Shown here in pieces: positions 31,085-44,580 of a stretch of DNA of 64,000 nucleotides. The translations under genes and the position numbers were made by a program. The DNA is from Paraescarpia echinospica (taxonomy: Eukaryota; Annelida; Polychaeta; Sabellida; Siboglinidae), in NCBI GenBank assembly GCA_020002185.1, contig CM034531.1, positions 71,940,391 through 72,004,390 of the forward strand, given 5' to 3'. The notes beneath the pieces are model-generated. The model worked only from the letters and a program-made list of their open reading frames with translations, was not told the origin of the DNA and searched no databases. The stretch's first letter is position 1. The number at the start of each line of letters is the position of its first letter.

Positions 31085-32084
31085 NNNNNNNNNNNNNNNN
31101 NNNNNNNNNNNNNNNNNNNNNNNNNNNNNNNNNNNNNNNNNNNNNNNNNNNNNNNNNNNNNNNNNNNNNNNNNNNNNNNNNNNNNNNNNNNNNNNNNNNN
31201 NNNNNNNNNNNNNNNNNNNNNNNNNNNNNNNNNNNNNNNNNNNNNNNNNNNNNNNNNNNNNNNNNNNNNNNNNNNNNNNNNNNNNNNNNNNNNNNNNNNN
31301 NNNNNNNNNNNNNNNNNNNNNNNNNNNNNNNNNNNNNNNNNNNNNNNNNNNNNNNNNNNNNNNNNNNNNNNNNNNNNNNNNNNNNNNNNNNNNNNNNNNN
31401 NNNNNNNNNNNNNNNNNNNNNNNNNNNNNNNNNNNNNNNNNNNNNNNNNNNNNNNNNNNNNNNNNNNNNNNNNNNNNNNNNNNNNNNNNNNNNNNNNNNN
31501 NNNNNNNNNNNNNNNNNNNNNNNNNNNNNNNNNNNNNNNNNNNNNNNNNNNNNNNNNNNNNNNNNNNNNNNNNNNNNNNNNNNNNNNNNNNNNNNNNNNN
31601 NNNNNNNNNNNNNNNNNNNNNNNNNNNNNNNNNNNNNNNNNNNNNNNNNNNNNNNNNNNNNNNNNNNNNNNNNNNNNNNNNNNNNNNNNNNNNNNNNNNN
31701 NNNNNNNNNNNNNNNNNNNNNNNNNNNNNNNNNNNNNNNNNNNNNNNNNNNNNNNNNNNNNNNNNNNNNNNNNNNNNNNNNNNNNNNNNNNNNNNNNNNN
31801 NNNNNNNNNNNNNNNNNNNNNNNNNNNNNNNNNNNNNNNNNNNNNNNNNNNNNNNNNNNNNNNNNNNNNNNNNNNNNNNNNNNNNNNNNNNNNNNNNNNN
31901 NNNNNNNNNNNNNNNNNNNNNNNNNNNNNNNNNNNNNNNNNNNNNNNNNNNNNNNNNNNNNNNNNNNNNNNNNNNNNNNNNNNNNNNNNNNNNNNNNNNN
32001 NNNNNNNNNNNNNNNNNNNNNNNNNNNNNNNNNNNNNNNNNNNNNNNNNNNNNNNNNNNNNNNNNNNNNNNNNNNNNNNNNNNN
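31085..32084. other. Assembly gap (N run)
   Basis: 1,000 N characters, probably a nominal-length scaffold gap. The frames drawn across it have no meaning. Confidence 1.
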
Positions 32085-32490
32085 ACTCACAACTAATGAC
32101 GAAACGCTGATACGACTGTGTAATAAATGCGCCTGGTAGTCCTGTTCATTCGAACACCTTCGCTTGGAAGTTAATTCTTACACAAATATTCACCAATATC
32201 AAAAGCCATGTATTCATTTATACAGCAACGTGGAGTGGATGGACTTGCACAAGCGTACCAATTCCAACAAGACGATTCGAGCACGGATTGTTTTGTTGTC
32301 TCGTCCGAAGCTATACCTGTTTTGACTACCGCATCTTTCCCAATAAGTTTAGTGTGAATAAGGTTTAATTCCACACCAACCAAGGCACATGTTTCATTAT
32401 ACTATCTGCGAATCATTATATTTTCCGCTACGTGAAATCATTATCTCAAGAGAGGGTGGTCAAAATTAGTAAGAATGTATCTGACCCAAC
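32085..32490 (+). repeat. Dispersed repeat family A, copy 2 (within the duplicated block)
   Basis: Same sequence as 4,073-4,480. The outer 150 bases of the family are lost in the gap. Confidence 0.7.
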
Positions 32491-33364
32491 TGCGCTTCGT
32501 CCCGCTTGCATATTCGTATGTTTTATATACATTTTGGGAACTTTCAAATTGCGAACAAAGTTTCGTACTTATTAAAAACAATTTGGCGGGTACACTGTAA
32601 TATACGTTTCACATATTTAACACGATTTACACCACATCTTGTCAGACCTGTTAATTCTAACGCCAACTCATATTATATGGGAAGCATTCAGCCAAGCTAC
32701 AGTTACTACATCAAGACTAATCGTTCAAATTTTTTTTATACCCTGCCCATAATCTACTCATTTATACGATTAGGTGGACATAAACAGCGCGGAGTAAACG
32801 AAATTACCCAAGCTTCGAAACGACAAAAGTAGAATATGAACCCATGTTCTCTCGACTGAGTCTGTTGTTCTAATTACTACGCCACCACACCCTATCCTCT
32901 CTGAAAGACAGACAACTTAGTTAAAAGTGGAGGCATCATGACGATATGTAGGAAACTCACAACTGCCAGGTGTACTGCCGAAACAAATGTCAGATATTAA
33001 AGTTATTAAAGAAGAGTTGGTAATAATGATAATGATATGTAAGTTATATTGAATGAGGCAATTTAATTGCATATAACGGGATCCGCACAAACAATGCTTC
33101 ATAAAAATATGCTTTATTCTTGTGAACTATACGGTGATGATATATAAGCAATTTCCTTGAAACGACTACTAATTACATGATCTCTAATCCTTTCTAAAAG
33201 AGGAAAGAACGTGTAGACAATAATTAGAAATTGTATAACAAAAAAGATAAAACAGCTAAACAGGTTTTAATTCCCAATCATGAAAATATACGTTCGAGGA
33301 AATAAAGCCAAACTACACAGCATAGCTGACACCAAAAACTGCATAATATGTATATGTATAGCTC

Positions 33365-33609
<245 letters not shown>

Positions 33610-33859
33610 ATAAGTGCAAGACATAGCCATGTATTCGATCGGTATCAAGCAATATGGACTCATGCAAGTTTAAAGTTATCCCAAATAGTACATTTTGGTA
33701 ATTAGGCTATCCAAATTTATCGCCGATATGTTTATTAGAGTCAACAATGAAATCATGATATAATGAAAAAATGTACATTTACGCAACAAAAACACACCAT
33801 GTGGACGTTTCGATAGAAGTGACCATATAAATACTGTATAATAAAATTATATTTTTCTT

Positions 33860-36736
33860 CAGTTCAGCATATCTCTGCGAGACGTAGCTGCCCGGATGAT
33901 CCCACGATACGCTGCTCTGTCTGCCGTTCGTCTCCCTGCTCTCACGATGTCGTCTTCCAACCAGTCGCTGATGTCCTGCTCCCATCTTCTCCCTGGTCTT
34001 CACATTCCTCTCTTTCCCTCCACTTTGCCTTCTAGGACTGTTTTCTCTAAGGAATTATTTCTTTTGATGTGGCCAAAATAACTCAGTTTTAGTCCTTTTA
34101 TTCTATTCACTAGTTGGCAGTTCTTTATGTCTAATTTTTTAAAGGATCTCTGCATTGGTTGTTCTTGTTATTCATGGCACTCTTAGGACTGTTCTGTAAC
34201 ATTTCTTCTCAAACGCTTGTATTCTTCTCGTGTCTTCTTTGTTCAGTGTCCACGTTTCGCTCCCGTATAGAGCTGTTGGGAAAACGCAAGTTTTTATAAT
34301 TCTTATCTTTGTTGGTATGTTTTGTCCTTTCCATACATTTTTCGGATAATTTAGTTTCTGCGTTGCTATGGCTATTCTTCTTCTGATCTCTGATGATGTC
34401 TTGCCGTCTCCTTGTAGACTTGCTCCAAGGTATTCGTAGTGGTTCATATTTTCAACTTGCTCCCATTTGATTGCAATTTCTGTTTTTGCAATGCATTTGT
34501 TAGTGTCCATGATCTTTGTTTTCTTCACATTAAGTAACAAGTCCTTTTCTCACTGTTCTTTTACAGACATGATTAGGTTTATTAGGCCAATTGTTGTAGT
34601 GGACAGGAGTGCGGTATCGTCTGCGTATCGTAGGTCTCTGATTATGTGTCCTTGAATATTCACTTAATCGTATATTGTACTTCTGTCATCTAATTCTACA
34701 TCTCTCATTATGTCTTCTGTGTAGAAATTGAATAGGTATGGAGATAAAATACACCCTTGTCTTACTCCATTTACCACTGTACAATTCTCTGTAGTTGTGT
34801 TTTCCAGCCTGACTACTGCTTGTTGGTTGCTATAAAGTGATTTCAAGAGGGCGATTATATTTGGGTGGAAGTTCATGTCGCTGAGCGTTTTCCACATCAT
34901 CTGATGATTCACATAGTCGAAAGCCTTGGAATAGTCGATGAAGCATATTCTTAGATCATTATTTATCTCTCTGAATTTCTGAATCAGTCTTATGTGGCTC
35001 TGTTTTTTTAAGCCTGCCTGTGTACTGCTCACTTCCATTTCCATTTTATCTTGCATTCTTTTCATTATGATTTTCAGCAATATTTTGTTTGCATGGCTAA
35101 TGAGTGATATGGTTCTGTAGTTGGAGTATAGCTGCAGGTCTCCTTTCTTTGGTAATGGGATGTATATTGATTTCTTCCAGTCGTCTGGCCATTTTCCACT
35201 CTTCCATATTTTCTTACACAATGCATGGTATATGTATATTCCTTCTTCTTCCGCTGCATTTATCATTTCTGCCTGTATGTTGTCGCACCCAGGGCTTTTC
35301 CCATCTTTTAGACTATTAATGGCCCATTTCACCTCATCTCTTATTGGTTCGAGATCGTCCTCGTCTTGGTCTTCGTTTCCCATATTAGGGGGGTCGTTGT
35401 TGTCTCCATCTCGTGCACACATATTTTCACAATATTCTTTCCTTCTTTTGGCTTTGTCTTTTGCATCTGTCAGAGTTTTCCCATTTTGATCTTTGATGAC
35501 ACCGAGTCTGGGCTCGAATTTACCTGTCATGTTCTTTATTTCTTAAAAAATTTCTTGGTTTCGGTTTTCTGCCATACAGTCCTCTATTTTCTTACACTTG
35601 GCTTCTATATACTTTTGTTTGTCCCATTTGCAGCGTTTTTTTAAATAATTTGTTCATCTCATTATCCCTTAATCTGATCGATTCCTTGTTTTTGCGTTTC
35701 TTAAGCTCTTTCCTTTCTGCTATTTTCTTTAAGGTCTCTATACTGATGTGTGTTTCTTCTCTCTCTTCCGAGGGCGTTTTTTCTGCATCTTCTCGAAAAA
35801 ATTTCTTTATATAATTTGCAATTTCTTCTGGTTCTTTCACTTCTGTCATTGTCAGTAAAGTTGTAAATCGATTCTTCTCAGATACTGTGTATTCGTCTGT
35901 CAGATTTTCTACGTCAAATCTCTGTGTTGTTGTCACTCCTTTTTTTCACTTTCAACTTAAGTTTCATCTCTGCCATCAGTAGTTCATGATCAGATCCACA
36001 GTCTGCTCCTGGTAGTGTTCTTGCACCTCTTATTGCTGATATCCATCTCTTTTATATCATGATGTAGTCTATCTGATTTCTAGTCTTTCCATCTGGCGAT
36101 GTCCACATGTAGATTCTTCTAAGGTGATTTGAGAAATTGGTATTTACGATTGTGAGGTTATTAGCGATGGCGAACTCAACAAGTCGTTCTCCCCTTTCGT
36201 TTCTCTCTCCTAATCCAAATTTCCCGATTGTTCCTCGTTCTATCTCGTCTTGTCTTTGTTCTACTTTGGCGTTAAAATCACCCATGACAATGGTGCTGTC
36301 CGATTGCTTGGATTCGTCTATTTCACCTTGCAAATTAGTATAAAAAGCTTCTACTTCTTCCTCTTCTGCTGTTGATGTCGGCGCATAGACTTGTATTATT
36401 TTGATAATCTTCACTTTTCCTTGTAACCTTATGCTCAGAATTTGCTGGTCCGGAGTATATGAATTTTCCTCCTGCTTGTGGTGTAAAATTACCTTGTCCC
36501 GCCCATCTGTGTTCTGCTATTCCTAGGACACTTATATTGTTTTGTTTCACTTCTTCTATAACATTGTCCATTTTTCCAGCCGCCATGCTGCGGACATTCC
36601 AAGTTGCTATTCTCGTTTTGTTTTTTAGCCATCCACTGAACTTCTTTCCCTTCTCCGCACAGTCGAGCAAATTGCCTTCATCAGCTTGAGTAGTACTCCC
36701 GGTTGCGTTTTTTTTTACAGAGTATTGACCCTTCAT
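33860..36736 (-). mobile_element. RTE-like LINE, copy 2
   Basis: Same element as 5,847-8,737. The endonuclease frames are 36,335-36,736 and 36,052-36,414 (IATWNVRSM, VMGDFNAKV), followed by a stop before the SDHELL block. The linker is at 35,592-35,936, the RT at 34,664-35,530 and the C-terminal part at 34,172-34,540. The RT lacks the 4-base deletion and the 22-base insertion of copy 1. Its stops at 36,052 and at the end of the RT frame (34,664) are shared with copy 1 and therefore older than the duplication. Confidence 0.88.
34664..35530 (-). pseudogene. RTE-like reverse transcriptase fragment, 288 codons
   Basis: This is the longest RT frame of the element in the window: MTGKFEPRLGVIKDQNGKTL, the acidic linker, LKDGKSPGCDNIQAEMI, YSNYRTISLISHANKILLKI and AGLKKQSHIRLIQKFREIN. 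The palm follows with RICFIDYSKAFDYVNHQMMW and VVNGVRQGCILSPYLFNFYT. The frame stops at 34,664, before the expected FADD/YADD block. The domain synthesises cDNA at the chromosomal nick. Confidence 0.88.
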
Positions 36737-36866
36737 TATATATATATATATATATACAGTGTATATATATATATATATATAGATATAATCTACATTTGAG
36801 TAATTTACATGTTACAATTATTTTGTCAGAGAACAAATACAGCAGAGCGCAACATATAATAAACTA

Positions 36867-36902
<36 letters not shown>

Positions 36903-36919
36903 TATATACATATATATAC

Positions 36920-36950
<31 letters not shown>

Positions 36951-36958
36951 ATATGTAT
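36737..36958. repeat. (TA)n microsatellite tracts, copy 2
   Basis: Same organisation as 8,738-8,962, a few bases shorter. Confidence 0.95.
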
Positions 36959-37384
36959 TAATCTCTAGATGGAAATGAGGTGGCAGAGTGTTCTAGTTGT
37001 AGTAAAACCTTACCATAAGTCAAACCATGATAGCTGTTTTCTGAAGCCATCAAATTACCAGTTTATTGCATTCAGACAGTGTGTGTGTAATTGTGTGTCA
37101 TGCGGAATATGATGGCAATAATTCTCACTTGTTTTTGCATGGCTTTCTACTGTATCATGATATTTACTTATAAATTCCGTCGCTGTCATTAGGTGGTCCA
37201 TCTGTGCAGTCAAACTTGTGAACGGCCAACTACCTGAACATTACTGTTGTTGAAGTTTGGTTGAAATCCACCATATTCTGTGATGCACTGAACTTTCATA
37301 ATTAGCTTAATTCACGAATATAACCCCTCTGTACAAAACCCATTACATCTTTAGACATAGGAAAGGTGTTGAAGATCACCGTAT

Positions 37385-37385
37385 A

Positions 37386-37458
<73 letters not shown>

Positions 37459-37460
37459 AT
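37385..37460. repeat. (AC)n microsatellite, copy 2
   Basis: Same length as the tract at 9,392-9,467. Confidence 0.97.
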
Positions 37461-37967
37461 GTCAGCTATATTGTAGATTATTATGTCATTTATGTGGGAC
37501 AAGGAGTTGTGTTTACTCTGAGTAAAAGTAATGTATCTTACAACACAATGTAAAGCAATTAACATAAACATTAAAACAAATTGCAGAACAACTAAATAAT
37601 TACCCGAATGGGTTATGGCCCGAGAGAACCTGAGGGGTTAGCATAGGGTCTTTTGTATATCACGGTTTATGTCCGTGCCCGTGCCCATAAAAGGCATAAG
37701 GACATAACATCTATAATCACAGTAGTCATAATCAATGACATTAATTACAAATTCACCAAGCACGTTTCAGAGAACACATTTTGCTGAGATGAATGATTCC
37801 ACTCCATTCCTACTAAGTAGACTTGGCATCAGCCAGAGAGCAGTACACAGTGTATAGACAATGGCTAAGCCAAACAGCATGGTAAGTAACATGCAGACTG
37901 ATAAGTTAATGACTTCAGAATATACCTGCCATGGATTTATAAGTTAACTACTCCCTTTTGTTGCGTT

Positions 37968-39788
37968 GGTCATTTCATCCAAATAATTAAAATAATCGAA
38001 CCCGCAATCATAAAAAAATTAACTCTACTAATAAACCAAATTCTAAATACCGGTATATTCCCTGACAAACTCTAAATTGCGAAAGTCATTGCAATATTAA
38101 AAAAGACGAGCCATCATTATTTTATAATTACAGGCCTATCTCTCTTGTCCCTTCTAATTCAAAAATTATTGAGAAAATAGTGTTTATTCCGGCATCTTCA
38201 TATTTCAATGACTTTAAACTTCTTTTTGATAATCAGTACGGGTTTAGACCTAAATATTCAATTGAATATGCCGCACTATAATTAATTTATAGAATTATAT
38301 CACAAATGGATACAAATGAAGAATCGATTAGCATATTTGTCGATCACTCAAAAGTCTTCGATATCATTGACCATAACATTTTAGTAAATAAATTAAGATA
38401 GTATGGCATTGATGACTCAAAAGTGCATTGATGTATAAATTATTTAACAAACAGAAAACAATATACCGAGATTGAAGACATCCAGTCAGACCCTTTACTT
38501 ATAACAATTGGTGTTCTACAAGGATCAGTTCTAGGTCCATTATTATTTATTATATACATTAATTACTTTTCATAAGCCAGGAACATGTTTATTTCATCAT
38601 GTATGCTGATGATACAACTTTATCTAGCATGTTAAGAACGTGTTCTGACAACACACTCAATAAAAGCCCTCAAATCTGTATAAATGAAGAACTGTTGAAA
38701 CTTACTGAATTGTTACATATAAACAAAATCAAAATATATGAATGTTTACATGCCTAATAAACACAATGTCAATATAGAAAAAGTGAACTAATTTATTTGT
38801 TTAGGATTGAACTTGGACAGTAACTTAAACTGGAAAAAACATATACTAAAAATATCTAACAAGTCTTCCAAAACAATTGGCATTTTAAACTAACTAAACA
38901 TGTACTACCTTTAGGAATAAAAGTTATGTTATATAACTCATTAATATTATATCATATTCACTATAATATTGCATATTGGCTTGGGGATATCAAGGAAATA
39001 GAATTTAAAAATAAAAAACCCAGAGGGAATAATAACCTTAAACAATTATAAAGAACTTCATTTATTAAAAGTAGAACGTATCTCAATTTTTGTAAGAATA
39101 ACATTTTTATTTTAAACACATACACAAAGACTTGCCAGTTTATGTATTAAACTGGAATATCACACCATTTGATAATATGCACAATTACAACACTCGAAAC
39201 ATACAAAAATCTACTTTTAGAAGTGGACATGCATTTGCAATGAAATGTCTCAAATATAATTTCCCTCATACTATTAATAACACGCCCGAAATAGTCCAAG
39301 ATAAAATATACACTCATAGTTTACGTGGATTTACATTGTATCTAAAAAAACTTTTTACAAATATATAGTGACATATATGCACACTGCCCAACTGCTAATC
39401 ATGTCTGCAAAATCCGTAAGTTATAAATATCATGTAGCACCCAAATACTAATATATGTACAACAACACGTGTACACAGACATCTGGCTAATAGCGTAATG
39501 ACATCATCAAAATTGGTGTGACTCCTATGACAACGACAACCTTGTCTTAGTAGGAGTTGGTAGCAGGTTTGATGATTTTATTTACGTCTTTATTTGATAA
39601 TTGTAATGTGTAGGCGGATGTATACGTATGTATAAGCTATATGTTTAAATTTTATGAATTATATGTATGTACATGTAATATATTTATGTATACATTACCT
39701 ACTGATTTTCTTCAAATCAAAACCGATGCAACACTGCTTAATTATGTATTTGGGGATGAATCAAATAAACTTCTTCTTCTTTGCTTTA
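37968..39788 (+). mobile_element. Decayed Jockey-superfamily LINE, copy 2
   Basis: Same broken reverse transcriptase as 9,975-11,795 with the same stops, for example after NKLR and after YINYFS. The C-terminal frame is 39,132-39,368, and the 3' end is the CTTCTTC tail. The base C-to-G change in CACGCCCGAA (39,283) is shared with the third copy but not with the first. Confidence 0.85.
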
Positions 39789-40560
39789 CATAATAACCCT
39801 CTTTAGATGATCAGTTTAAATTAATGTCTGTCCAGCACATAAGCATACCACCCCCATATAGTATACATCTCCTCCTACTTTCACTAAGTGCAACTAATCT
39901 AATAGTCCATGAGCCGGACAAGATTTGATTTTTATACTAATGGACTAATTCCAACTATGATTTTTAGATACATCTATATCTGAGGTGTCTGAAAATGGGT
40001 GATGGACATTTCACAAGCGTAGCTTATTACCTTTTGGACACCATCTTTAAGCATGGCTGCTATTTTTAACCGGAAGTCAAGCTATTAAAAACTGATGTCC
40101 TACAGCCAAATTTAGTGATTGGATCTTAAAGCTGTTCATAATAAAATTCCAAATACAGCTATTCTAATATAATACGTATATTTTTATTATTAGCACAAAT
40201 AAAAGGGAAAATGTTAAAGAAGTCGTGCAAAAATTCAATTATTTTCCACACTTTTTTACTTCAGTCTTTATAAATGATTGATGTTTTACTTTCTAATGAA
40301 ACTGTATACAACTGGCTATATTTCAGTCATTTTATATTCTTCTGTACTGCGTCTGTGTGTTGTCATCAAAATATAAACGTGCCCCATCCGGTGTCTGTAA
40401 ACGGTAACACTACCATACAGACTTCATTTACCTTATATAACAAAACGGCTTGGCAGATTTTTATGAAATGTTGTGTGAATACGTTAACCTACATGTAATA
40501 CGTACATATAATGTCAGAAACAGAAACAATAAATTATGCATACGATTTACATGTATTAAC

Positions 40561-42611
40561 CTAATAACTGCTTAAGAATAATATAGGTCCCAGTACTGAT
40601 CCCTGTGGAACCCCACTCAAAACTGATTTCCAGTTTGAAGCCTCCCCATCAACAACTACCCGTTGTCTTCTGTCAATCAGCCATTTTTCTATCCAGTTAA
40701 TTATACCATTTCCTATGCCATGGGCTTTTAGTTTAAGCAGTAATCTCTGATGTGGCACTTTGTCGAAAGCTTTTTGAAAATCTAAGTAGATGATATCTAC
40801 TGGTGATCCATCATCTACCCACTTAGTGATATCTTCCAAAAAACATAACATATTTGTTAAGCATGACCTCGCTTTTAGAAACCCATGTTGAGATGGGCTT
40901 ATCAAGTTATGTTTAACAAGAAAATCCACCATGTGATCTTTAATTAGTCTTTCTAATAATTTGCAAATCACTGATGTTAAACTCACTGGTCTATAGTTCT
41001 CTGACTTGTTTCTCGAACCTTTTTTAAATAACGGTATAATGTTTGCCTCTTTCCATTCTAAAGGAACCACTCCCTCTTCTAATGACAAATTGAAAACTGT
41101 TGCAAGCGGTATGCTAATTTGTTCTACAATTTCCAATAGTAGTTTGGGTGGAATACCATCCACTCCAGGTGATTTATTATCCTTCATAGCCCTAATTTTC
41201 TTAGCTACCATTTCTGGGGTTACAATTAACTGTCTTAAATAGTCTGATTCTGCCCCCTTGAACTTAGCCTCTGGTACTGGCAGTGAACTAGTGTCTTCTC
41301 TGGTAAACACTGAACTAAAATACTCATTTAGGTCTTCTGCCATTAAGAATCCTTCTGATATTATATTTCCAGCACTATCTTCTAGAGGACCGACCTTATC
41401 CTGAACTTTCTGTTTGCTTCGAACATACGCATAAAAACTCTTGCTGTCATGTTTTATATTACAAGCTAATTTATGTTCATAGCTTCTCTTTGAATTTCTA
41501 ATTTCAGCTGTAGCTTGGTTTAGTGCTTCTTTATAAATGTTGTAGTCTTCGTCATTGCCAGTACGTCTATATGCCTTCCACATCATTTGTTTATACTTAA
41601 TTTTTCTAATGGCTTCTTTCGATAAGTATTTCTTTCTGGTCCGTTTCCCTTGTTTTTTGAAGGGAACAAATTTATCTACGATGCACTCTATTTCATTCTT
41701 TAAGATATTCCAGCATTCTGTTGCTGTCTTATTCTTCAGTGTATTATTCCAGTCTATCTTTGCTAAATATTTCCTCATTTCCTTATATCTTCCTTTGTGG
41801 AAATTTCTCCTCAACTGCTTTTTATTATTTCTTTCTGATTTTACTTTGATGGTAAAATGTATCTGGTTGTGATCACTACTTCCCAGAGGCTCACATAATT
41901 TAACATTGTCAACTAATTCATTCTGTGAGGACAAAACTAAGTCTAACACATTCTTTCCCCTGGTTGGTTCTAGCACATGTTGAGTAAGGAAACTATATTG
42001 TACTAAAACTAAAAACTTGCGGTCCTCACTACCCATACTCTGTAGAGATTTCCATTTATATGCCCATGGTTAAAATCCCCCATAATAACACAGTCCCGTT
42101 TGCTCACTTCCCTTATAGCGTTTTGTATTTTTTCATTCTCTTCTATGCTTATGTTTGGACTTCGATAAACTAATCCAACCGTTAATGTTGAGTTTCCTGT
42201 AACTATGTTACACCAAACAGCTTCTTCGCAATCTGCTTCTCTGTCTAATTTTATTTCATAAGCCTGGATAGATTCTTTAATATATAAAATAACTCCACCT
42301 CCCCTTCTTCCTATTCTATCTTTCCTAAACATTACATATCCTGTCAGTCCCAATTCGGCATCTGATATATCGGTGGTTGCCCATGATTCGGTTATACCTA
42401 TTATGTGAGGGTCAATATCTTCTACCATAATGTTTAGTTCATTTCTTTTGTTTACTATACTCCTTGCATTTAAACAAACACATTTATACCCAGCTTCAGA
42501 ACAGTTTTCCAGACTGTTCTTTGCTGAATTATTTTTGCTGCCTTTATCTATGCCTCCAGTTTCAGGCTTCTCTGCGAGTCCCCCCTGCGAATTTAGTTTA
42601 AATAGATGCAA
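40561..42611 (-). pseudogene. CR1-like ORF2 (endonuclease-reverse transcriptase), 3'-truncated, copy 2
   Basis: Two frames, 42,009-42,611 (200 codons) and 40,561-42,036 (491 codons), overlap at one missing T near 42,055 (TTCCATTTATATGCC against TTCCATTTTATATGCC in copy 1). The first holds YKCVCLNARSIVNKRNELNI, IIGITESW and VIMGDFNHGHI. The second holds PLGSSDHNQIHFTIKVKSE, NKSPGVDGIPPKL, KGSRNKSENYRPVSLTSVIC, LDFQKAFDKVPHQRLLLKLK and GVPQGSVLGP. The RT ends before its catalytic YADD, so this ORF could not support movement even without the slip. Sequence in the older copy at 58.3-60.3 kb shows what follows in the family. Confidence 0.92.
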
Positions 42612-44573
42612 CCTGTCCCACTGTCAACAGATCGCAGCAGATTCTCTGAGAATACTGCTGCCCCCTTTCCACTTAGATGGAGGCCATCTCTCATGTACAT
42701 ATCTTCTCTCCCAACAAAGTACTCCCATAAATCTATGAATCCCACGCCCTCTTCCTCACACATCTGCTCAACTAGTGCGTTGATCGCCATCCTCTTACAG
42801 TTTCTGTATCTTGCCCCCCTTCCTTCCATTACTGGCAAAATTCCTGAGAGAATAACCTGTTCCACTCTTGTCTTCTTTAGCTTCCTCACTAGATGTCTGT
42901 ACTTCTGAACTATACCAGTTGTTCCCTCCTTGTCTGCATTGTTTGTCCCAACGTGTACTAGTATAGACCCTCCCTTGCCATGCCCCAATACTTTCTCTAC
43001 CCTTTCGGTCACATGCTCTATCCTAGCCCCCGGTAGACATACAACAACGTCCTTCCCCTCGCATATAGTCTTATCTGTTTTTCTCAGAATTGAATCGCCC
43101 ATAAACACTCTCTCTTTTCTCTTTGCCCCCTCAATCACTGCCTCGGAGTAGCTCCTCCGGTTTGCATATGTCTGGTTGTTGTCTTTTCCTATTGTCATCT
43201 TCTCTCCTGTCACATTCTCTTCCATTCCCTTCTTTCCTGTCGCGTTTTCTCTTGTCCCCTTTCCTCCTGTCATCTTCTCTTCTAGCACATTTACTCTCAC
43301 TTCCTTTCGTCCCTTCTTCTTTCCTCCCATCACATTTTCTTCTCTCCTCTCCCGTCCCTTTTCCCCGGCTACCTCCTTCACTACGGTCACTTTCTCCCCT
43401 GTCACCTTCACGCCTGTCATGTTTTCTGTTTTTTGCTGAACACTCTGTCTTCTTCCATCAGTCTTCTGTCTGACAGTCTTACCAACTGCCTCTGTGGTAT
43501 CTACCTCTTCACCACCTGTATCGCTGTCGTGTCTCTCCTCGTTCTCTACAGTCTGACTACCTGCTGATCTATCCCCACTGGCCCGTTTTCTCTTCCTCTG
43601 CCGAACACTTTTCCTCCGTCCCTCTGTTTTCTCAATGTCTTGTTCCTTCACACCGGTCACCTTCCTTCCTCTCAGTCTCCTTTCTTCAGTCTCCGTGTCA
43701 CAACTCTGCTCCTTCTGTGTTGTAGAATTCTCAACTCTCTCCGCGTCATCCCTCTCTGCTCCATCTATTTCTATGTTGAGTCTCGCCTCCATCTCCTTCA
43801 CTATATCCGTCAACTTACACACCTCCTTCATCAGACATTCCACCCTCAAACACCCCATACACCGAAAGGTGAATCCGTCATCTTTGGTCTCTGCCCATGA
43901 TTTTGGACAGCCAGACAACGCAAAATCCACCCAGCTCTGGCAGTCGTTGCAAACTAGGTGTCGTTTTGCCCTGAGTTGCCGCTTGCAAGGTGCCATATCA
44001 GAATTTATTTATGTTCAAAGTAGTTTTATGTAGTCTTTGAAAAGACTTTTCTGTGTACAATTTACACCAGATTGTTTAGGTTATAGTTAGTTATATTTGT
44101 TAACAAACAGTGACACACCGTGCCTTACCTAGTTACGATGTCGATGACAATGTATTCAAGTTAGGCTTAGATACAAGGTAGTCTTTACAAAGACTGTTTC
44201 CTGTGTACTATTATACACTTTAAAAGATTGTTATTTCAGGTTTTAATTACTCATCTAACTACACCGATTATCTCAAATAACGTTATTCTATTGTCGTTCA
44301 CGGTACGCTAACTTCGCCAGTGACCTACTTTGTAAACAACGTTCCGATTACATTAACGTCCCCAATTATCGCTCGCAAATCGCCTACTTTTAATCTACCC
44401 TAGATTACTCCCTCTAGCTAACTTTTAAAAAAAAATATTGCTTAATATATATCTATAATTACGTTATGTATCCTATACGCTCAATAATATCACTTATCTT
44501 GATCAAATATCCTTATATTTTCGCAAGTTTGCTGCACCAAATTCAAATCAATTCACCACCGGAAGTCCCCCAA
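40574..44573 (-). mobile_element. CR1-like LINE, copy 2, ORF2 truncated at its 3' end
   Basis: Same element and borders as 12,581-16,580: leader, intact ORF1, ORF2 with one slip, and an abrupt end inside the RT after GVPQGSVLGPILF. It lies between two direct copies of its own left flank (38,331-40,573 and 44,581-46,823). Confidence 0.92.
42593..43996 (-). CDS. CR1-like LINE ORF1: zinc finger plus SGNH esterase, intact
   Basis: 467 codons without interruption from MAPCKRQLRAKRHLVCNDCQ. Residues about 15-60 are a PHD-like Cys cluster. About 60-90 is a short amphipathic stretch (MKEVCKLTDIVKEMEARLNI). About 90-290 is a low-complexity Lys/Glu/Gly/Thr region with TGxK repeats. About 300-460 is the esterase. 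The SGNH blocks are visible: FMGDSILRK (nucleophile Ser), LPGARIEHV, ILVHVGTNNADKEG and MRDGLHLSGKGA (Asp and His of the triad). ORF1 proteins of this kind are known in CR1/L2-clade LINEs and bind the element RNA; the esterase role is unsettled. ORF2 starts at once after it (42,611), overlapping by about 19 bases. Confidence 0.93.
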   Translation of the reverse strand: MAPCKRQLRAKRHLVCNDCQSWVDFALSGCPKSWAETKDDGFTFRCMGCLRVECLMKEVCKLTDIVKEMEARLNIEIDGAERDDAERVENSTTQKEQSCDTETEERRLRGRKVTGVKEQDIEKTEGRRKSVRQRKRKRASGDRSAGSQTVENEERHDSDTGGEEVDTTEAVGKTVRQKTDGRRQSVQQKTENMTGVKVTGEKVTVVKEVAGEKGRERREENVMGGKKKGRKEVRVNVLEEKMTGGKGTRENATGKKGMEENVTGEKMTIGKDNNQTYANRRSYSEAVIEGAKRKERVFMGDSILRKTDKTICEGKDVVVCLPGARIEHVTERVEKVLGHGKGGSILVHVGTNNADKEGTTGIVQKYRHLVRKLKKTRVEQVILSGILPVMEGRGARYRNCKRMAINALVEQMCEEEGVGFIDLWEYFVGREDMYMRDGLHLSGKGAAVFSENLLRSVDSGTGCIYLN

Positions 44574-44580
44574 AATGAAA

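Noticed and set aside
30826..32139. 437-codon frame crossing the N run, plus two others inside it
   Set aside because: The frames consist of unknown bases.
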